The notes beneath the pieces were generated by a model that was not told the DNA's origin, did not search any database, and worked only from the letters and a program-made list of their open reading frames with translations. From NCBI GenBank assembly GCA_000181795.3, contig CM012954.1:12476568-12540567 (forward strand): 64,000 bases of DNA. Direction: 5' to 3'. The position numbers and the translations under genes were made by a program. How positions within the stretch are numbered: position 1 is the first letter of the stretch; every line of letters begins with the position of its first letter. Of this stretch, positions 13,150 through 25,531 are shown one piece after another. This DNA comes from Trichinella spiralis (Eukaryota; Nematoda; Enoplea; Trichinellida; Trichinellidae).

Positions 13150-13620
13150 TCGTAAAAAGTGACCATGATTCACAAAATTTGAAAGTTATCCAAACAGCGG
13201 CATAGTGTATGAAAGAAACAAGAAAAAATAAGGAAAAACCAGCAAATATGCAAAACTTCATACCTGGCTGATGGTACATCGGTGATTAGGAATGAAGCAA
13301 ACGCAAAGGAGTGAAACTATCCAACTGATGGTCATTGTTTGATCGTATCTGAAGTCCAATATTCCCAACGTATATGTGGATGTGAAGCAACGAAATTGAG
13401 CAAATTACCTAGCGTAGCACTTAGACGAATACTCTTCAGCAAATAATTATATATTAATCGCCTGCTCATAATGAATTCATTTTTACATTTAGTTAATTGC
13501 TTCCAGATTTGAATGGCACAAAATGCTTTCAGCAAAATACCCTTACCAGTGTTCACCATCCAATTACCATAAAGTTACTTTGCTGACGCGTCAATGCACA
13601 TATGTTTACTCTTCGTGAAT
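13150..13620. repeat. diverged second copy of the 4.5-5.0 kb sequence
   Basis: This segment resembles about 4540-5000 in the same orientation, so related sequence flanks the 1.27 kb array on both sides. On the minus strand both copies contain a short frame ending in F-x-A-I-Q-I-x-K-Q (75 codons at 13332-13559, about 25 codons in the left copy). That may be the remnant of a coding exon or simply shared non-coding sequence. Confidence 0.5.
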
Positions 13621-15673
13621 TAGGGCACTGAGCTTGCATGGCTCTTGAAGTTCATCATGGATGATTTGAACACTTATAAACTATAAATGGAAGATTGTTG
13701 ACTTTGGCTAAATCAGCATCTTAAAGCTTTGATTTTTCGCTTTCATTAAAGCTTTCGATTGGAATAAAAAGCTAAATAAGAATCACGTACGCCCCAGAAA
13801 ACAGGCTCACAAAAAATAAATAGAATGAAAGTAATTGAAATTTTTTGACAAAAATTTTCATAGTTCAAAAACAATAAATGCTGATAATGAAATTTATGAC
13901 AAATTCCAGAAATGACTATTCAAGAAGAAATTGGATGAGTTTTACTACATACACTGAACAAAGAAATTTGAATCAGTTTTCAAGTAATATTGAACCAGCG
14001 GTTTTCAGAAAAATGGAACTTTCTGTTCCAAACATTATTCAATGGAGTATTTAATTCAATAAACATGTTTATGTCTTTACATTAAAGAAACTCTTATAAA
14101 GAGTAAAATCTGCTACTATTTTCAGTGTTGTAATTATTACAGTAGTAGCAAAGATAATCATATCGACTGAAATTTGAATAATATTTGAAAATAAATAATG
14201 TTCTTGAATAAATGAATTTTGAACAGCAACTGCTCAAATATCTTATCAATATCTGTCCACACACAAATATTATAATATATAACACATATAATATATAACA
14301 TTATTATAAAATTTGCATGATATGTTGTGTTAGTGATAAGGCTATAGAGAGGGTTTTACCGTTTCAGCAATAAAGCTTTGTCTGCAATACTTTGGCCGTT
14401 GAATTTCATCATTTAAATCAAATAAACGCAACACTGTTCGCATTTACAAAATATCAGGATCATCTTGCGTAAAAGAAAATATCTAAATAAAAAAGTATCC
14501 AGTATTATTATCAGAATCAGGAAATTTTTCAGAACGTCACTGGGGTTGATTTTCTGCAAAGCGTGAAAATATCTCGTGAACGGAAAGGAACATCGGGAAT
14601 TACTTTTATAAAGTGTAAGGATGAAGAGTTGGGTTCCTGCATGTTAAGGGACCAATTGTATAGGAATAACAAGGCCGGAGCAAACCATCATGCAATCTGA
14701 CTATACTTTATTTTTCTTTAAAGACAAAAATGCAATCTGATATATTGTTCAGAAGAGTTTGGGAAACTGCTAATATTCTAAAAATTGATTGAAGCTGCTA
14801 GCTTTACAGTGCAAAAAAAGCAATACCAGCTGATACTGCTAAGCAGACAAACTGTAACAACTCCTTTCATCCTGAAGCAATATCAGATGTACTGAAATAT
14901 CTCACCCATCCAAAGCAGGTAAAATAGTAAAATTTCACTCACCTTTAAAATGCGGAGAGCAACGAACGGAGTTCAAGTTTCAAGTAGTGTGCAAAGACCA
15001 ACAGCAATGTTTTCATTTTTCTACATAGAATACAAAGTATGGTGAACCAGATGTACTTTCTGTCTTCAACTCTGCATCATGTCAGTCGGATTTGCACTTT
15101 TCCCAATTATTTTTCTTTTTATGTGTAAAAAAGCGAACTGTTCAACATTCATCACATGGCAAAAGCTACAGATACTTGATTACAAATACAAATATCTTAC
15201 AGTCCAGTTATTTTTTTCAATATTGCTTGTTCATTGCAATTATCAACTGATGTCGTCCACGATGCCGACGGAAACATTGTCGCTATTGTGTAAACAAATT
15301 CACCACATCATTTCGAAAAAATTTATAATCAATATAATGAGGATAAAACATTTTTACAATCCAAAACTTTCAAACACCTCCCACGGCAGAAATCTGTTAG
15401 GTTGTACAAGTAAAATCTTCGACAACAAAGAGGAGCACAATTTTGCATGCGCATAACTTATCATGAGCAAATTCTGTAACTGAATCCAAATATCAAGTGA
15501 TGCTCAATTAAATGACAAAAGAAAGAAAGAAAGAATGAATGAACGACTGAATGAAATGATCAAAGTAAACTGGAAAACTGTGCTAATAATCAACGAAGTA
15601 AAGAAAAACAAAAGCATCACATTTATTTCGTTTCATTTCCAATTAAATTACTGTACGCTGAATTATACGTTCA
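13621..15673. other. gap 3' of CNOT10
   Basis: AT-rich sequence downstream of the CNOT10 stop. The longest ATG-started frame is 125 codons on the plus strand at 15079-15456. It has a hydrophobic start but no recognisable family and no supporting splice or 3' signals, so it is not called as a gene. Nothing else was supported. Confidence 0.5.
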
Positions 15674-17440
15674 TCACAATGTAAAATATTCCCGACGAGT
15701 GTTGAAACCGTTGGCTTGCCGCCGTCGCTTCACGTGAACGTACATGCTAAGCAGATGATATATCGATGGCAAAGAGCACTGCATGAGAGGTATTTGGCAA
15801 AGTTGTTGGCAAGCTTCTTCCAAATTACCATTTTCTAACGCCAGCTGACACATGTTGTGCTTCACCAGACGTTTCAGGCACTCACAAACCTGGTAGCCAT
15901 CGGTTCGATAATTCAGCCAGTTGAACAAATTGATAGTGTTGAACATGACGTTCAAGCATCGTATGGCTCGTTGAATTTCGCCTTTGCGAAATGTCGCCGC
16001 ACTCATGTATAAAACGTTTAAAATGAATTGCACCGACGATAAACTGCTAATCTCGTTCAGCAACAAAGCATTGTCGTAGGCAGCCTGATTGTTACCAGTG
16101 ATCAACGATATATAAGTTAACAAGCACAAGCTGGCACATTTAATTTTCAAAATTTCCGCCGGCTTGGACAATTCAAATGTGCACTCGGTTTCAACTGCTT
16201 GAACGAAACATTCGCGATAGAACAATTTCGACCATTCAGGTCGATCCGTGTCGCAGAGGTAAAGGGCATTTTTTAAAAATTGAACCGCACACCGGTAAGA
16301 CATGGTCAAATTCTTCTCATTCGTACTGCTACTGTGCTGACTGTCACTACGAACGAAGCAGCCGATTGTACTGCCAGTGGAAAATTGTAAATCCGAATGA
16401 GTACAACAAATCCGAGCGTTCCCGGCCGCGCAACATTCCGCCAACCGAAGCCACAGGACGGCATTTCTCCAATAGAACGGAATCAAATCGACAAATCGAC
16501 GAAAAGCGGCGCTAGCATTGCCCCCGTGAAGCAGTGTGACGGCCAAATTGTACATCAGACGTCGTTTGGGAACAATGCAATTGGAAAGTGGCAACGACGG
16601 CGATTTCTCGAACATCTCGACGGTTCGTTCCATCTCTGTTCGAGCTGCGGTGAAACTTTTGCTTTGCCACTCCAAGCAACTGCTGTTGTTGGTCATCAGA
16701 ACCGTATCCCCATTTATTGGATCCTGGCGCAATTTTCTACCGTACAAAAAGCGCGCTTGGCGAAGCGATTCAAAAGCTGCTTCAGGGAGCGAATTTTCGT
16801 AATTTTCCCGAGCTTTCAACATCAACCTCCTCCACGAAGAAACATCAGTCACAGTGCCCGCTGTGGACACTTTTCGCCTGTCTTCAAACGACACGCGTAT
16901 TTTCAGTTCTTCAATCAACGACTTCACTTTTTGCACTTCACTTTGGTGCGGATATTTGGCCCCGTTTTCCAGCAAATAGTCGGACAATTTTTGAAGCACA
17001 ACCGACGCACGCGTGGGGCATCTCAAACGAAGAAGAATTTCGGCGTTCAACAACGCCGCCCTTGTCCATACGTTGAAAGAAAATGCCAACCCTGACTTCT
17101 CAACTATACCACTCAAAAGCTGCAAAGCCCGCTCAAGCTGACCAATGTGAAAACAGCTTATGGCAAGATTGAAAACCAAAATTTCATGCTCTACTAACCT
17201 TTCTTCAACATTATTGCCATCCTTTTGCACCGAGTGGTGGTAAACTTTTTCCAACAGCCTGTTGTAGTCGTTCATATTGAGAACCCCGAGTCGCAATAAC
17301 AACAGAGCTTTGTTCATCACAATTAAATATCGAAACCGAAAACTGTGCGTAAACTGTTCCAGTTCTTTCAAACAATCTCGATATTTTCCAGCTTTATAAG
17401 CTACTTCGTATGAAACTGTCATATTTTCACCACCTTCCAT
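15674..17440 (-). CDS. CNOT10: CCR4-NOT complex subunit 10 (TPR protein), intronless
   Basis: A single open frame of 588 codons. The family is a helical TPR-like scaffold subunit of the CCR4-NOT deadenylase complex, which shortens mRNA poly(A) tails in the cytoplasm. Recognition rests on two stretches. Around residues 80-130 the order N-L-A-x-S-C-F-H-x-G-Q-L matches the family's TPR. Around 295-335 there is a match to the conserved Y-N-L-A...L-L-H-G-G...A-F and W-L-R-L-A-E-C-C blocks. The C-terminal third again looks like helical repeats. It is shorter than the ~740-residue vertebrate protein. The chosen ATG lies five bases after a TTTTTACAG 3' splice site, consistent with a trans-spliced leader or 5' UTR intron. 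The lack of introns in a region of intron-rich genes is odd and may mean a retrocopy that replaced the parent. Long antisense frames inside it are shadows. Confidence 0.88.
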   Translation of the reverse strand: MEGGENMTVSYEVAYKAGKYRDCLKELEQFTHSFRFRYLIVMNKALLLLRLGVLNMNDYNRLLEKVYHHSVQKDGNNVEERLVEHEILVFNLAISCFHIGQLERALQLLSGIVEKSGLAFSFNVWTRAALLNAEILLRLRCPTRASVVLQKLSDYLLENGAKYPHQSEVQKVKSLIEELKIRVSFEDRRKVSTAGTVTDVSSWRRLMLKARENYENSLPEAAFESLRQARFLYGRKLRQDPINGDTVLMTNNSSCLEWQSKSFTAARTEMERTVEMFEKSPSLPLSNCIVPKRRLMYNLAVTLLHGGNASAAFRRFVDLIPFYWRNAVLWLRLAECCAAGNARICCTHSDLQFSTGSTIGCFVRSDSQHSSSTNEKNLTMSYRCAVQFLKNALYLCDTDRPEWSKLFYRECFVQAVETECTFELSKPAEILKIKCASLCLLTYISLITGNNQAAYDNALLLNEISSLSSVQFILNVLYMSAATFRKGEIQRAIRCLNVMFNTINLFNWLNYRTDGYQVCECLKRLVKHNMCQLALENGNLEEACQQLCQIPLMQCSLPSIYHLLSMYVHVKRRRQANGFNTRREYFTL

Positions 17441-17444
17441 GACA

Positions 17445-17446
17445 CT
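17445..17446 (-). promoter_or_regulatory. 3' splice site just upstream of CNOT10 ATG
   Basis: On the minus strand TTTTTACAG ends five bases before the CNOT10 start, with no coding exon upstream. It is probably a spliced-leader acceptor or the end of a 5' UTR intron. Confidence 0.5.
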
Positions 17447-19442
17447 GTAAAAATTTAATTTTCATTCAGAAAATCAGCTAACATCAGTAAAACATAAATC
17501 ATTTCAAATTTGCACCTACAACTCAATTCAATGAAATAAAACTCAACAGTCACACTTACGTTGCTATTTATCTTTTGCCTACCTTTTGCATAAATCAAAT
17601 CATTAAATTCATCCAACCGGCAACCATCGTAAATCATTAAATTAATACAGTATGAGTATGAGAAATGCAAGATTTATTCTGCATTACTGTACTGCGATTG
17701 CATCGCATAAATAATTGAAAAAATTTAATTAAAAAACTAATAAGAAATCCATATTTAATTTCAATTTATCTTCAGTTATTAAGGTGTACCATTTTGATGA
17801 GTAAAAAAACATTTTTTCAAGATTACTGAATACTCCCACTCAAATGTTTATATGGGTATGAATAATGTGGTTGAATAGAAAATTCCAAGATCAGATATAA
17901 AACATTCCACGTCTTTTTAAAATTTTTACATTAATTTTTTGATTGAATTACACAGAAATTGATGAAGATATAAAATAATTGTTTGTACATAAAGTGGCAA
18001 TTGAAAATAAATATAATAATTATGTTTTGCACAAGAAAAAATTTTTCAAATGAAAAATTAATTTGGTGATTAGAGAACAACAACAGTGATTGTAGCTACA
18101 CTTTCGTAATACGACGTAGGGTTAAATAAATAATAAGTTTAGCTAATCGATATGACAAAATTTTCGATGACGAGTAGAATTTTACTGAAAAGAGAAGATG
18201 CCGTTTCTTGTCAATATTGAAATTCAAAAGTCAAAATAGAAATTAAATTTTCATTCCCTCGTTCTTCCATGCTCATTTCAATTTGAACAATCAGCTAAAC
18301 CCTGAAAGATTCACAAGTGAGCAACAATTTGATTGAACTAACTGCTAATTAAAATCATTTGCTCGATGTCAATGAATAGATGCAAAGTTATAAAAATTAA
18401 ATTAAAATTGTTTTATTAATAATAATAAAATGAAGAAGACATATTATTAATTAATATCTTCATAAGCATTTTTTACTTACTTTTATCGCATATAGAAATT
18501 GATTTGTTAAACTGTTCAAACATTAATACTTCAAGTTTCCGTTTATTAAATTGACGTGTTTATGAGTAAATAAACACTCACAGTTCAAATTCAATGGCTG
18601 ATATCACAAGAAAAGCCCATATATTTAAACTAGAAACGATTAATATTATTCATTTTTTTGCTAAATAATTGCAAAACAAATATCAAGTACACAGCATGGT
18701 AAAAATCCCCTTGACTCAAGCAATGATTCATATTTACGTATTTGTTTAGCTAGTTTACGTTGAATGGGATGCAATAATGAATATTATTATAATGAAGCTT
18801 TCAAATAAAAACAGTCATGTGAAAAAGTTCTATCACTTATTCCAGCTGATATGGTTTGCATTGTTCCAACACGCACAATAATTAGCAATCACAATGTAGA
18901 GCAGAGCATCAAAAAACAGAGTTTCATTTTATATTCCTTTTGATAATTTATTTTGAAATTTTATTAAAAGTTCTATTTTTGAAATTTACATTTTCCATTA
19001 AAAAAGCGTTCAGTATGAAAACAGTTACAAGTGAATAATAATTTCAAATGAAAATTTTCCAATAAGAATACTTTGCATATTTATGTGAAAAAATTATCCA
19101 CTTTCAACAGCATTTCAAAATGTCATATGTCTGTCTAAAATGAATTAATTCCTTTTATTAAAAAATGGAATATTCAATCGCAGGTAAACAATAAATATGC
19201 CACCACAATGCAGTTGATATAACAGTTTGTTCAATTCATTATTGTATTTTGTTAAGTGAGTCACAACATACGACATCATCATGAATATAATCAAAAAATA
19301 TTCTAACCAAATAATAATTCCTGACACGACATGCAAGTTGTGCAACAATGATATTTCTAACACGTACATGCACACAAGGATATATATATATATATAATAA
19401 ACGACAGTTCTTTCATTCTTTCTTCACAATTGCAAATAAAAA
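17447..19442. other. gap without supported gene
   Basis: AT-rich spacer between the CNOT10 start and the small secreted-protein gene. It presumably holds the divergent promoters of these two genes. A (TA)8 microsatellite lies at 19381-19396. No exon could be supported. Confidence 0.5.
19381..19396. repeat. (TA)n microsatellite
   Basis: Eight uninterrupted TA units about 45 bases upstream of the start codon of the small secreted-protein gene. Confidence 0.9.
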
Positions 19443-20164
19443 ATGATTAATTATCAGTTGCTTCATTTGCTTTTTATTTTCCTATTCATCCAAATAGCAT
19501 ATTCATGTTCTCCGAAATTTGGACTGGTAAATTTTATTAACCAAAGTTATGTTTAATAATTATCAATAAGTATGTCAGTGTGTGTATTGAGTTCCTGAGC
19601 TAGGACGTAGCTTGGAAGTAGAAGAATAAGTTGTACAATTATTGTTATATTGTTACAATGTTGACTTTGCATAGCAAAGGGACCAGTCGGCGAAGAAAGC
19701 TTTGGAAAAGGTGATGCGCACTTGCAGAACAAGAACATGCAAAAACGAACTTAGCGCGCTTGGGAAATACAACGCTGAAAGTGAATCAAAAGACGACGAA
19801 AGCAGTGAACAGTGGAACACTTATCAAACGTGCGTTGAGGATTGCTGGAATTCTTCAGTAAGTAAAATTTCATTTCATAATTTTATAAATTTTCAGGATT
19901 TTAACACTATGCAAATGCTTTATGCTAAAAGTTGTAGACTTAAAAAGCAACTCGTGGAATTCAGATTTGTATTCAAATATTCTAGGCTATGCTTTTTCAC
20001 ATTTCACATTATATTATTTTATCGAAACAATAGATCGACAAGTGCTGAATAATTTTTTTCAGAAAACTGTCCAGAAAAATGAGGATGCTGCGGATAAGTT
20101 TCTCGAAGAAAACAATTTCACAGTAAAAGATGCCATTGAACTCTACAATAAGCTCAATCCGTAG
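19443..20164 (+). CDS. predicted small secreted Cys-rich protein
   Basis: A spliced model: exons 19443-19526, 19675-19857 and 20063-20164, all phase 0, giving about 122 residues. Exon 1 encodes a typical signal peptide (hydrophobic core L-F-I-F-L-F-I, then S-C-S). Exon 2 carries two cysteine pairs (C-R-T-R-T-C and C-V-E-D-C-W) in a charged helical context. Exon 3 ends in an acidic helical tail and a TAG stop. An optional exon at about 19897-19953, with a weak GTGGAA donor, would add 19 residues and another cysteine. No family was recognised. The spacing of Cys pairs after a signal peptide suggests a disulfide-bonded secreted factor. The exon boundaries are reasonable but the product is hypothetical. 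Confidence 0.5.
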
Positions 20165-22247
20165 AAAATTGACCTCATAATTTCTTTTTAATTGCTTCCT
20201 TTAATCAAATAATTAAAATTCAGAAAATATTTACATTCTACAAAATAATAATAGTATATATATGTATATATACAATGGCGCACAAACCTATCTATTCGTT
20301 TCAGTCATTAAGAAATATTAATGAATTTATCAATTTTTCCATGTTTAAACCGTACATTGTAAAATATGCTGTATCATATTCGAAACAGTATTTGTTTGAA
20401 ATATGCATATCATTCAAAGGTTCTTCCTTCTAAAAATTTGCGCAAAGATTGTCTATTACGATTATTCCTCATTTTATTATTTGTTACACAAATCAGAAAG
20501 TTAATTAATCCATTAAAACAATATTTGCAACAACACTTAACAACATTCGACAAGAAAACAATTTTGATTCTTACAAAACAAACAAATTAGCTTCCTACAG
20601 TACACAATTAAATTATTACAAAAGAACAAAAAGTTGTTCAACTTGTTCAAATTTCGTTTATTGTCCTTATTATTAGCATCTTGTGTATTTGTGCTTTTTT
20701 CTTTTGTTTGGGAGGCAGATTGTGAGTGACTTTCAAAACAGTCATAAAAAATTTCGCATCATTCACAACAACACAAGCTACTGGGATAGAGAAAATGAAT
20801 TGAGTTACATTGGACAATTATTTAAATCAACCAAGCGTTTTTCTGATTACTGCCTCATTTAGGAAATCTCATCTTTACAAATGCTATGAAAAATTCGATA
20901 AATAATTCATCTTTCTCAACTGAAAATATCAATTTCTATATTGTTCAACATTTGAAACATTAATATTTATGCTACTTGAACCATTTATAGCGCTATACAA
21001 TGTATGTCTAGTTAAGAACATTCAATTGCATATGGAAGCTGAAAATTTGTACAATATCATGTCATTTCAATAAATTAATTTAATAGGAAGCAAAAAATTT
21101 CAGGTAATAAAAGCCTTCTTATCCAATGTATTTATTATTTAAATCATTTTCTGTTGCATGCTACAAGTATTTGAGCATACAATGCACAGCTAATGGAGAG
21201 TAAAGATATTTTTTCTGAAAAATAACAAATCAAAGCATATTTTAGAAAAATTAAATATACATTAAATAGACAGCTATGAACAATGGGCATGATAATGAGA
21301 AGCGAATGAATGTTTTGCTTAATTTGATTTACATGAACAGAGATTTTAAAAACTAGATTTGATTTAAGCAATGCTGTTTAATTAAATTTGTTAAACAGAC
21401 AGCTAAATCGCTGCGTTCATAATGTTGTAGCAATGTATCTTTGAACAAACAGTGACCCAAAACTATTTGCTATTAACTGATTGAAAATCATTATTAAATT
21501 ACAATATTTTTGAATAGGTGTTATAAAATCTGCCAGCAGATAATAATATTCAACGAACAGCATACATATATAATTCAACCCTGTCACTAATATCCTGCTC
21601 AGTATACAAAATGGCAAGCATAACTGTTCAATAATTCACATAATTAAGGCCAATTAAAGGTTTATTAAATGCAAATCATTAAATTGAACAATGCTGCTTA
21701 TAAAAAAAGGTTTCATTAATGAAATAGACTGCTGTGACAAAACAATAAAAGTTATCGCATGCATGAATAGTAAGAAAAATTGATCGACGCTTACAAAATC
21801 AAGTCAAATAAGGCGATGTCTTACATTTCTCAAATTTAAGCATAAATCAGAAATTTGTGAATTCATTGAAAATGTCCAATACTTTCAGACAAATTGCAGA
21901 AGAGTTACAAGCAAAAATTAAAGAATTACAGACATTCAGCCCATTTTAAACATAACCCACCAATGAATGTATAACTGTTTTCTATTTTAAATTTTCTTTC
22001 TCAATAAGCTGGCAATATGTTGCATTTTAAACGATCAAACTGAAGTGCATTAAATTTTCTTTGCGTATTATCGCATAAAGTTTGAACTCAGTCGTTTCTC
22101 AAAAACGGTATATTGCTAATTAATGATAAATTATATATCAAAAGTAATTAAATGATAATAATATGCCTTGTTTCATATAGGTAATGTATAGAATAATAAA
22201 GCTAAGCAAATAACCAATCTTTTATTAATTCTAGGAATAACGCAGTT
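20165..22247. other. gap without supported gene
   Basis: AT-rich spacer upstream of the first acid phosphatase gene, with only short chance frames. A TATATATATGTATATATA run lies near 20258-20272. No exon chain or RNA gene was seen. Confidence 0.5.
22233..22234 (+). promoter_or_regulatory. 3' splice site upstream of first acid phosphatase ATG
   Basis: TTTATTAATTCTAG ends 13 bases before the ATG at 22248, with no upstream coding exon. Likely a spliced-leader acceptor or the end of a 5' UTR intron. Confidence 0.5.
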
Positions 22248-24728
22248 ATGTTAAAGATATTCATTTGGATACTATCGATAGAGTTATACAATCCATCTGA
22301 AGTTCATTCTGCACTTACACTGGAAATGGTCCAAGTGGTATGTAAAGCAATTTTCACAAATTTAAATAAACAATTTAACAGACATTAAGGCATCACTGAT
22401 AATAAATGCTGGAAGTGAAAAAAAAACAAAACTCATATAAAACCATTTCATTTCTGTATTGAGCCGCAAATGTAAAAGTTCACAATAAAAATTGATTTGC
22501 AAAAACAAACACGCACATACATTTTCAATTAATTAATTAAATTGTGCACAAATTCCAATTACTATTTCTCAGAATTCAAGAAGGGACCTGTCGCTTCTTA
22601 AAATTATAACATCTATGCCATAAATGTTAATGCTATTCAAAACTGGCTTGAAATTGAAGCATTAATAAGATTACATCAGATATGGCGCCATGGACATAGA
22701 ACGCCTACAAGATTTATTGCATCTGATACTGCAAACCGAGAAGACACGTGGATTCCAGGTCCAAGAGAGCTCACGAAAGTAACAATATTGATCAACAGTG
22801 ACAAGTGTTAAAAGTTCTTTTTACATTTTAAGAAAGGTATGAAACAGCAGTTTCTACTTGGAAGGATACTGTCGAATCGTTACATGAATGAAATACCTGT
22901 AGTTGACAAAAGCAAAGCATGGCAACAGGTTGCTATTAAGCATATGCAGTTTAAATGAGACTGAACATAAAATTATTTCAGATTTATATACGAAGTTCTA
23001 ATTTCAATAGAACTATTTTGAGTGCTTTGAGTAACTTAGCTGCCTTCATGAGTAATGTGACTTCTTTACAACCAAGATTTAACGAATGGCCTAAAAGATG
23101 GATTCCTATTCCAATTCATACTGAAGATGACTGGGTCAGCATTTGTTACTTATATTTTCATTGATTTCATAGATTTACACACAAATTGCACTCTTCATAA
23201 GGATACATCTGTAACGGTTAAATTTATACTTTTATAATTCACTAAATTTTAGATACTTAAACCGCTTTCAGACTGTCCAACAGCTGCGAAATCGCAAATG
23301 GACAACGTTGTTTTAACAGAGGAATACCAAGAAATTGAGGAAAACAATACTGAATTTTTCAAATTTTTACAAAATGTTACAGGCATATCTAAAATCAATC
23401 TGGCCAACATCTATGCAGTGCATGATTCATTGCAAATAATTGTAAGTATTACAAGTATTTTTTCATAATCATTTCTGACCGTTATATGCATGATGTCATG
23501 CTTTTGCATTAGTAAAATGATTTTTCAGACGCATCATGAAACTTGATTCAATCAAAATTAATCAGTCACTTATATCACAACAAATTTTTAATATTTAAAT
23601 TGAGTAACTATTTGCATGCCCCGTTGTCAGATTTTATATTATATCATAGCACGGTCGAACATTTCAGAAAGAAGGAAGTCCTGAAGATTGGGAACCTGAA
23701 GATCATCCTTGGCCGGCCTGGGTCAATGAAGAAATATATCAGAAAATAGATTATTTAAGACGATACGGAAACGGTTATTTGTTTGCCAATGAAAACGTCC
23801 GCCGTCTCAGAGCTGGTCTTAAAATTTGTTCAACACCATACATGATCATATAATTTGCAAAAAAAACAACAATGTTTAGGACCTCTGCTTCAAGAAATCA
23901 TTTCTCGTATGCGTGATAAAGCAGAAAGTTTAACAAATCAAAAACAGAATTCCAGTTCATGGATTCACAGACTGAAATATTATGCATATTCAGCAGTAAT
24001 GATTACTTTGAAACATAACAACTAGAATTATGATCATCATATTTTCATGCTTTTAGCATGACCTCAATATATTAATTCTGATGCAAATGTTTGGAGTTAA
24101 AGAGTGGCTGGCAAAGAAAGTCGACATGCCAGGTTTTGCAAGCTGTTTGGCATTTGAACTGTGGAAAACTGATGATAACCAACTAGAAGTTAAGGTATCA
24201 AAATTATACATTAATAACTCATTCACTGAATATTCACTCTCATATTTCAATATCTTAATTTAGAATATAATCACACCAATAAACATTTGCAACAGCAAAA
24301 CTACAAATTAATAAACATGTGCTTTATCAAAAAAGAAATACTTTACTTTTAATGTTTAGATTTTCCTAAGAAGAGGACCACTTGATTCAAACTTTGAGCA
24401 GATCCAAGTGCAGGGCTGCCCTCTATTGCCCAATGGATGTCCTTTAAATTTGTTTGAAGAAATTAATGAAAAATATGTTGTTCATGATTGGAATACAGAG
24501 TGTGGTCTATCATCTGCTGAAACCTCATATCATTCATTTTCAATCGTCGGTAATGCTCAGTATACCAAAATTTGAAATCGTTTTTCAAACACTTTCCTTT
24601 TTTATTATTTATTTCTTATATCTTATTTATCAAACAGTAAAATATTTCGAATACTTTTATAAATTGAATAAATTTTAGGTTTTTGCTTTGCTCTGTTATG
24701 GATACTGCAAGAAAAATGTGCCGTATAA
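22248..24728 (+). CDS. histidine acid phosphatase, tandem copy 1
   Basis: Exons: 22248-22337, 22680-22778, 22833-22928, 22982-23134, 23253-23441, 23668-23815, 23880-23995, 24057-24194, 24360-24549, 24679-24728; phases agree throughout and give 422 residues. The family (prostatic/lysosomal acid phosphatase branch of the histidine phosphatases) removes phosphate from monoesters through a phosphohistidine. The catalytic R-H-G-H-R-T-P motif is at residues 33-39, the second phosphate-binding Arg in I-R-S-S-N-F-N-R-T at about 96-106, and the proton-donor His-Asp in Y-S-A-H-D at 298-299. Residues 1-22 look like a signal peptide and the last ~18 are hydrophobic, suggesting a membrane-anchored ectoenzyme or lysosomal protein. 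The usual S-T-D of the second motif is S-S-N here. One donor (GTTGCT after 22928) is weak. Copy 2 lies 0.8 kb downstream. Confidence 0.9.
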
Positions 24729-25001
24729 AATGTTTACACTCATTCTTATTTCTGGAATAATGTCAAGAAAAATTACACAAGACTGCACTAGTTTCCACGG
24801 AATATGTTAGGTCTGCGTTTTTTGGTTTTATTTTACAACCATATTTGAAGTGAAACATGAAGAAGAGCCTTTTTTACCATACCCACGATAAGTACTCGCT
24901 GGTTCAAATCTGTTCAATTCAATTTGAAGTATTCTATAGAGAATAAATTTTACATAAAATCAATATTTATTTTTTAATGAAAAACAAATCGTTACATAAA
25001 C

Positions 25002-25029
25002 GCACACACACACACATATATATATATAT
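25002..25029. repeat. compound (CA)n(TA)n microsatellite
   Basis: An alternating CA run passing directly into an uninterrupted TA run, in the spacer between the two acid phosphatase genes. Confidence 0.9.
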
Positions 25030-25507
25030 GGACATCCTTTTCCTACATCAATAAAAACGTAAATGCTTTTAAAAACTTTATTACTGAATTGAATTCTTTC
25101 GTGTTGCATCCAATATTTACAAAACTTAGCATATCACGTCAGCATTAGTGTTATATCTGCCAAGTAGATTTTATCATAAAATCCTAATTTATTATGATAA
25201 AAGAATGATCAAACACGACTGCAGTATAATTTATCGTTGCAACTGTTGACATAACTGCTAATCAGTCAATTCAGAGATTGATAAAGAACATCACGGAAAG
25301 TTTTCCACCTTTGCTACTTAAATTTTATTTTTCAAATTGGAAGTGAGTTATTTTCCGGAAACGGTGGCAATGTGCAATAAAATTTCAATATTGTTTACAT
25401 CTAAATGATATTTTACACTGAAGGGAAATTTTGTTGTGTGTATCAAAAAAATTCAAATTAAACTGCACGTTGTAAATATTAACCTCCTTATTAATAAACA
25501 TATATTT

Positions 25508-25509
25508 AG
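25508..25509 (+). promoter_or_regulatory. 3' splice site upstream of second acid phosphatase ATG
   Basis: TATATTTAG ends 22 bases before the ATG at 25532, matching the arrangement in the upstream paralogue. Confidence 0.5.
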
Positions 25510-25531
25510 GAAGAACGACTTAGTAGTCACC

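Larger units (their letters stand above)
24729..25531. other. spacer between tandem acid phosphatases
   Basis: An 803-base AT-rich spacer. AATAAA at about 24941 could be the polyadenylation signal of the first gene. A (CA)n(TA)n microsatellite lies at 25002-25029. The 3' splice site of the second gene is at 25508-25509. Confidence 0.5.

Noticed and set aside
15079-15456. 125-codon ATG-started plus frame
   Set aside because: AT-rich, no family, no splice or polyadenylation support; compatible with chance in this base composition.
16397-17095. 232-codon plus-strand open frame
   Set aside because: Antisense shadow of CNOT10; composition typical of complementary-strand frames.
24895-24920. GGTTCAAATCT resembling a tRNA B box
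   Set aside because: No A box or acceptor-stem pairing at tRNA spacing on either strand.
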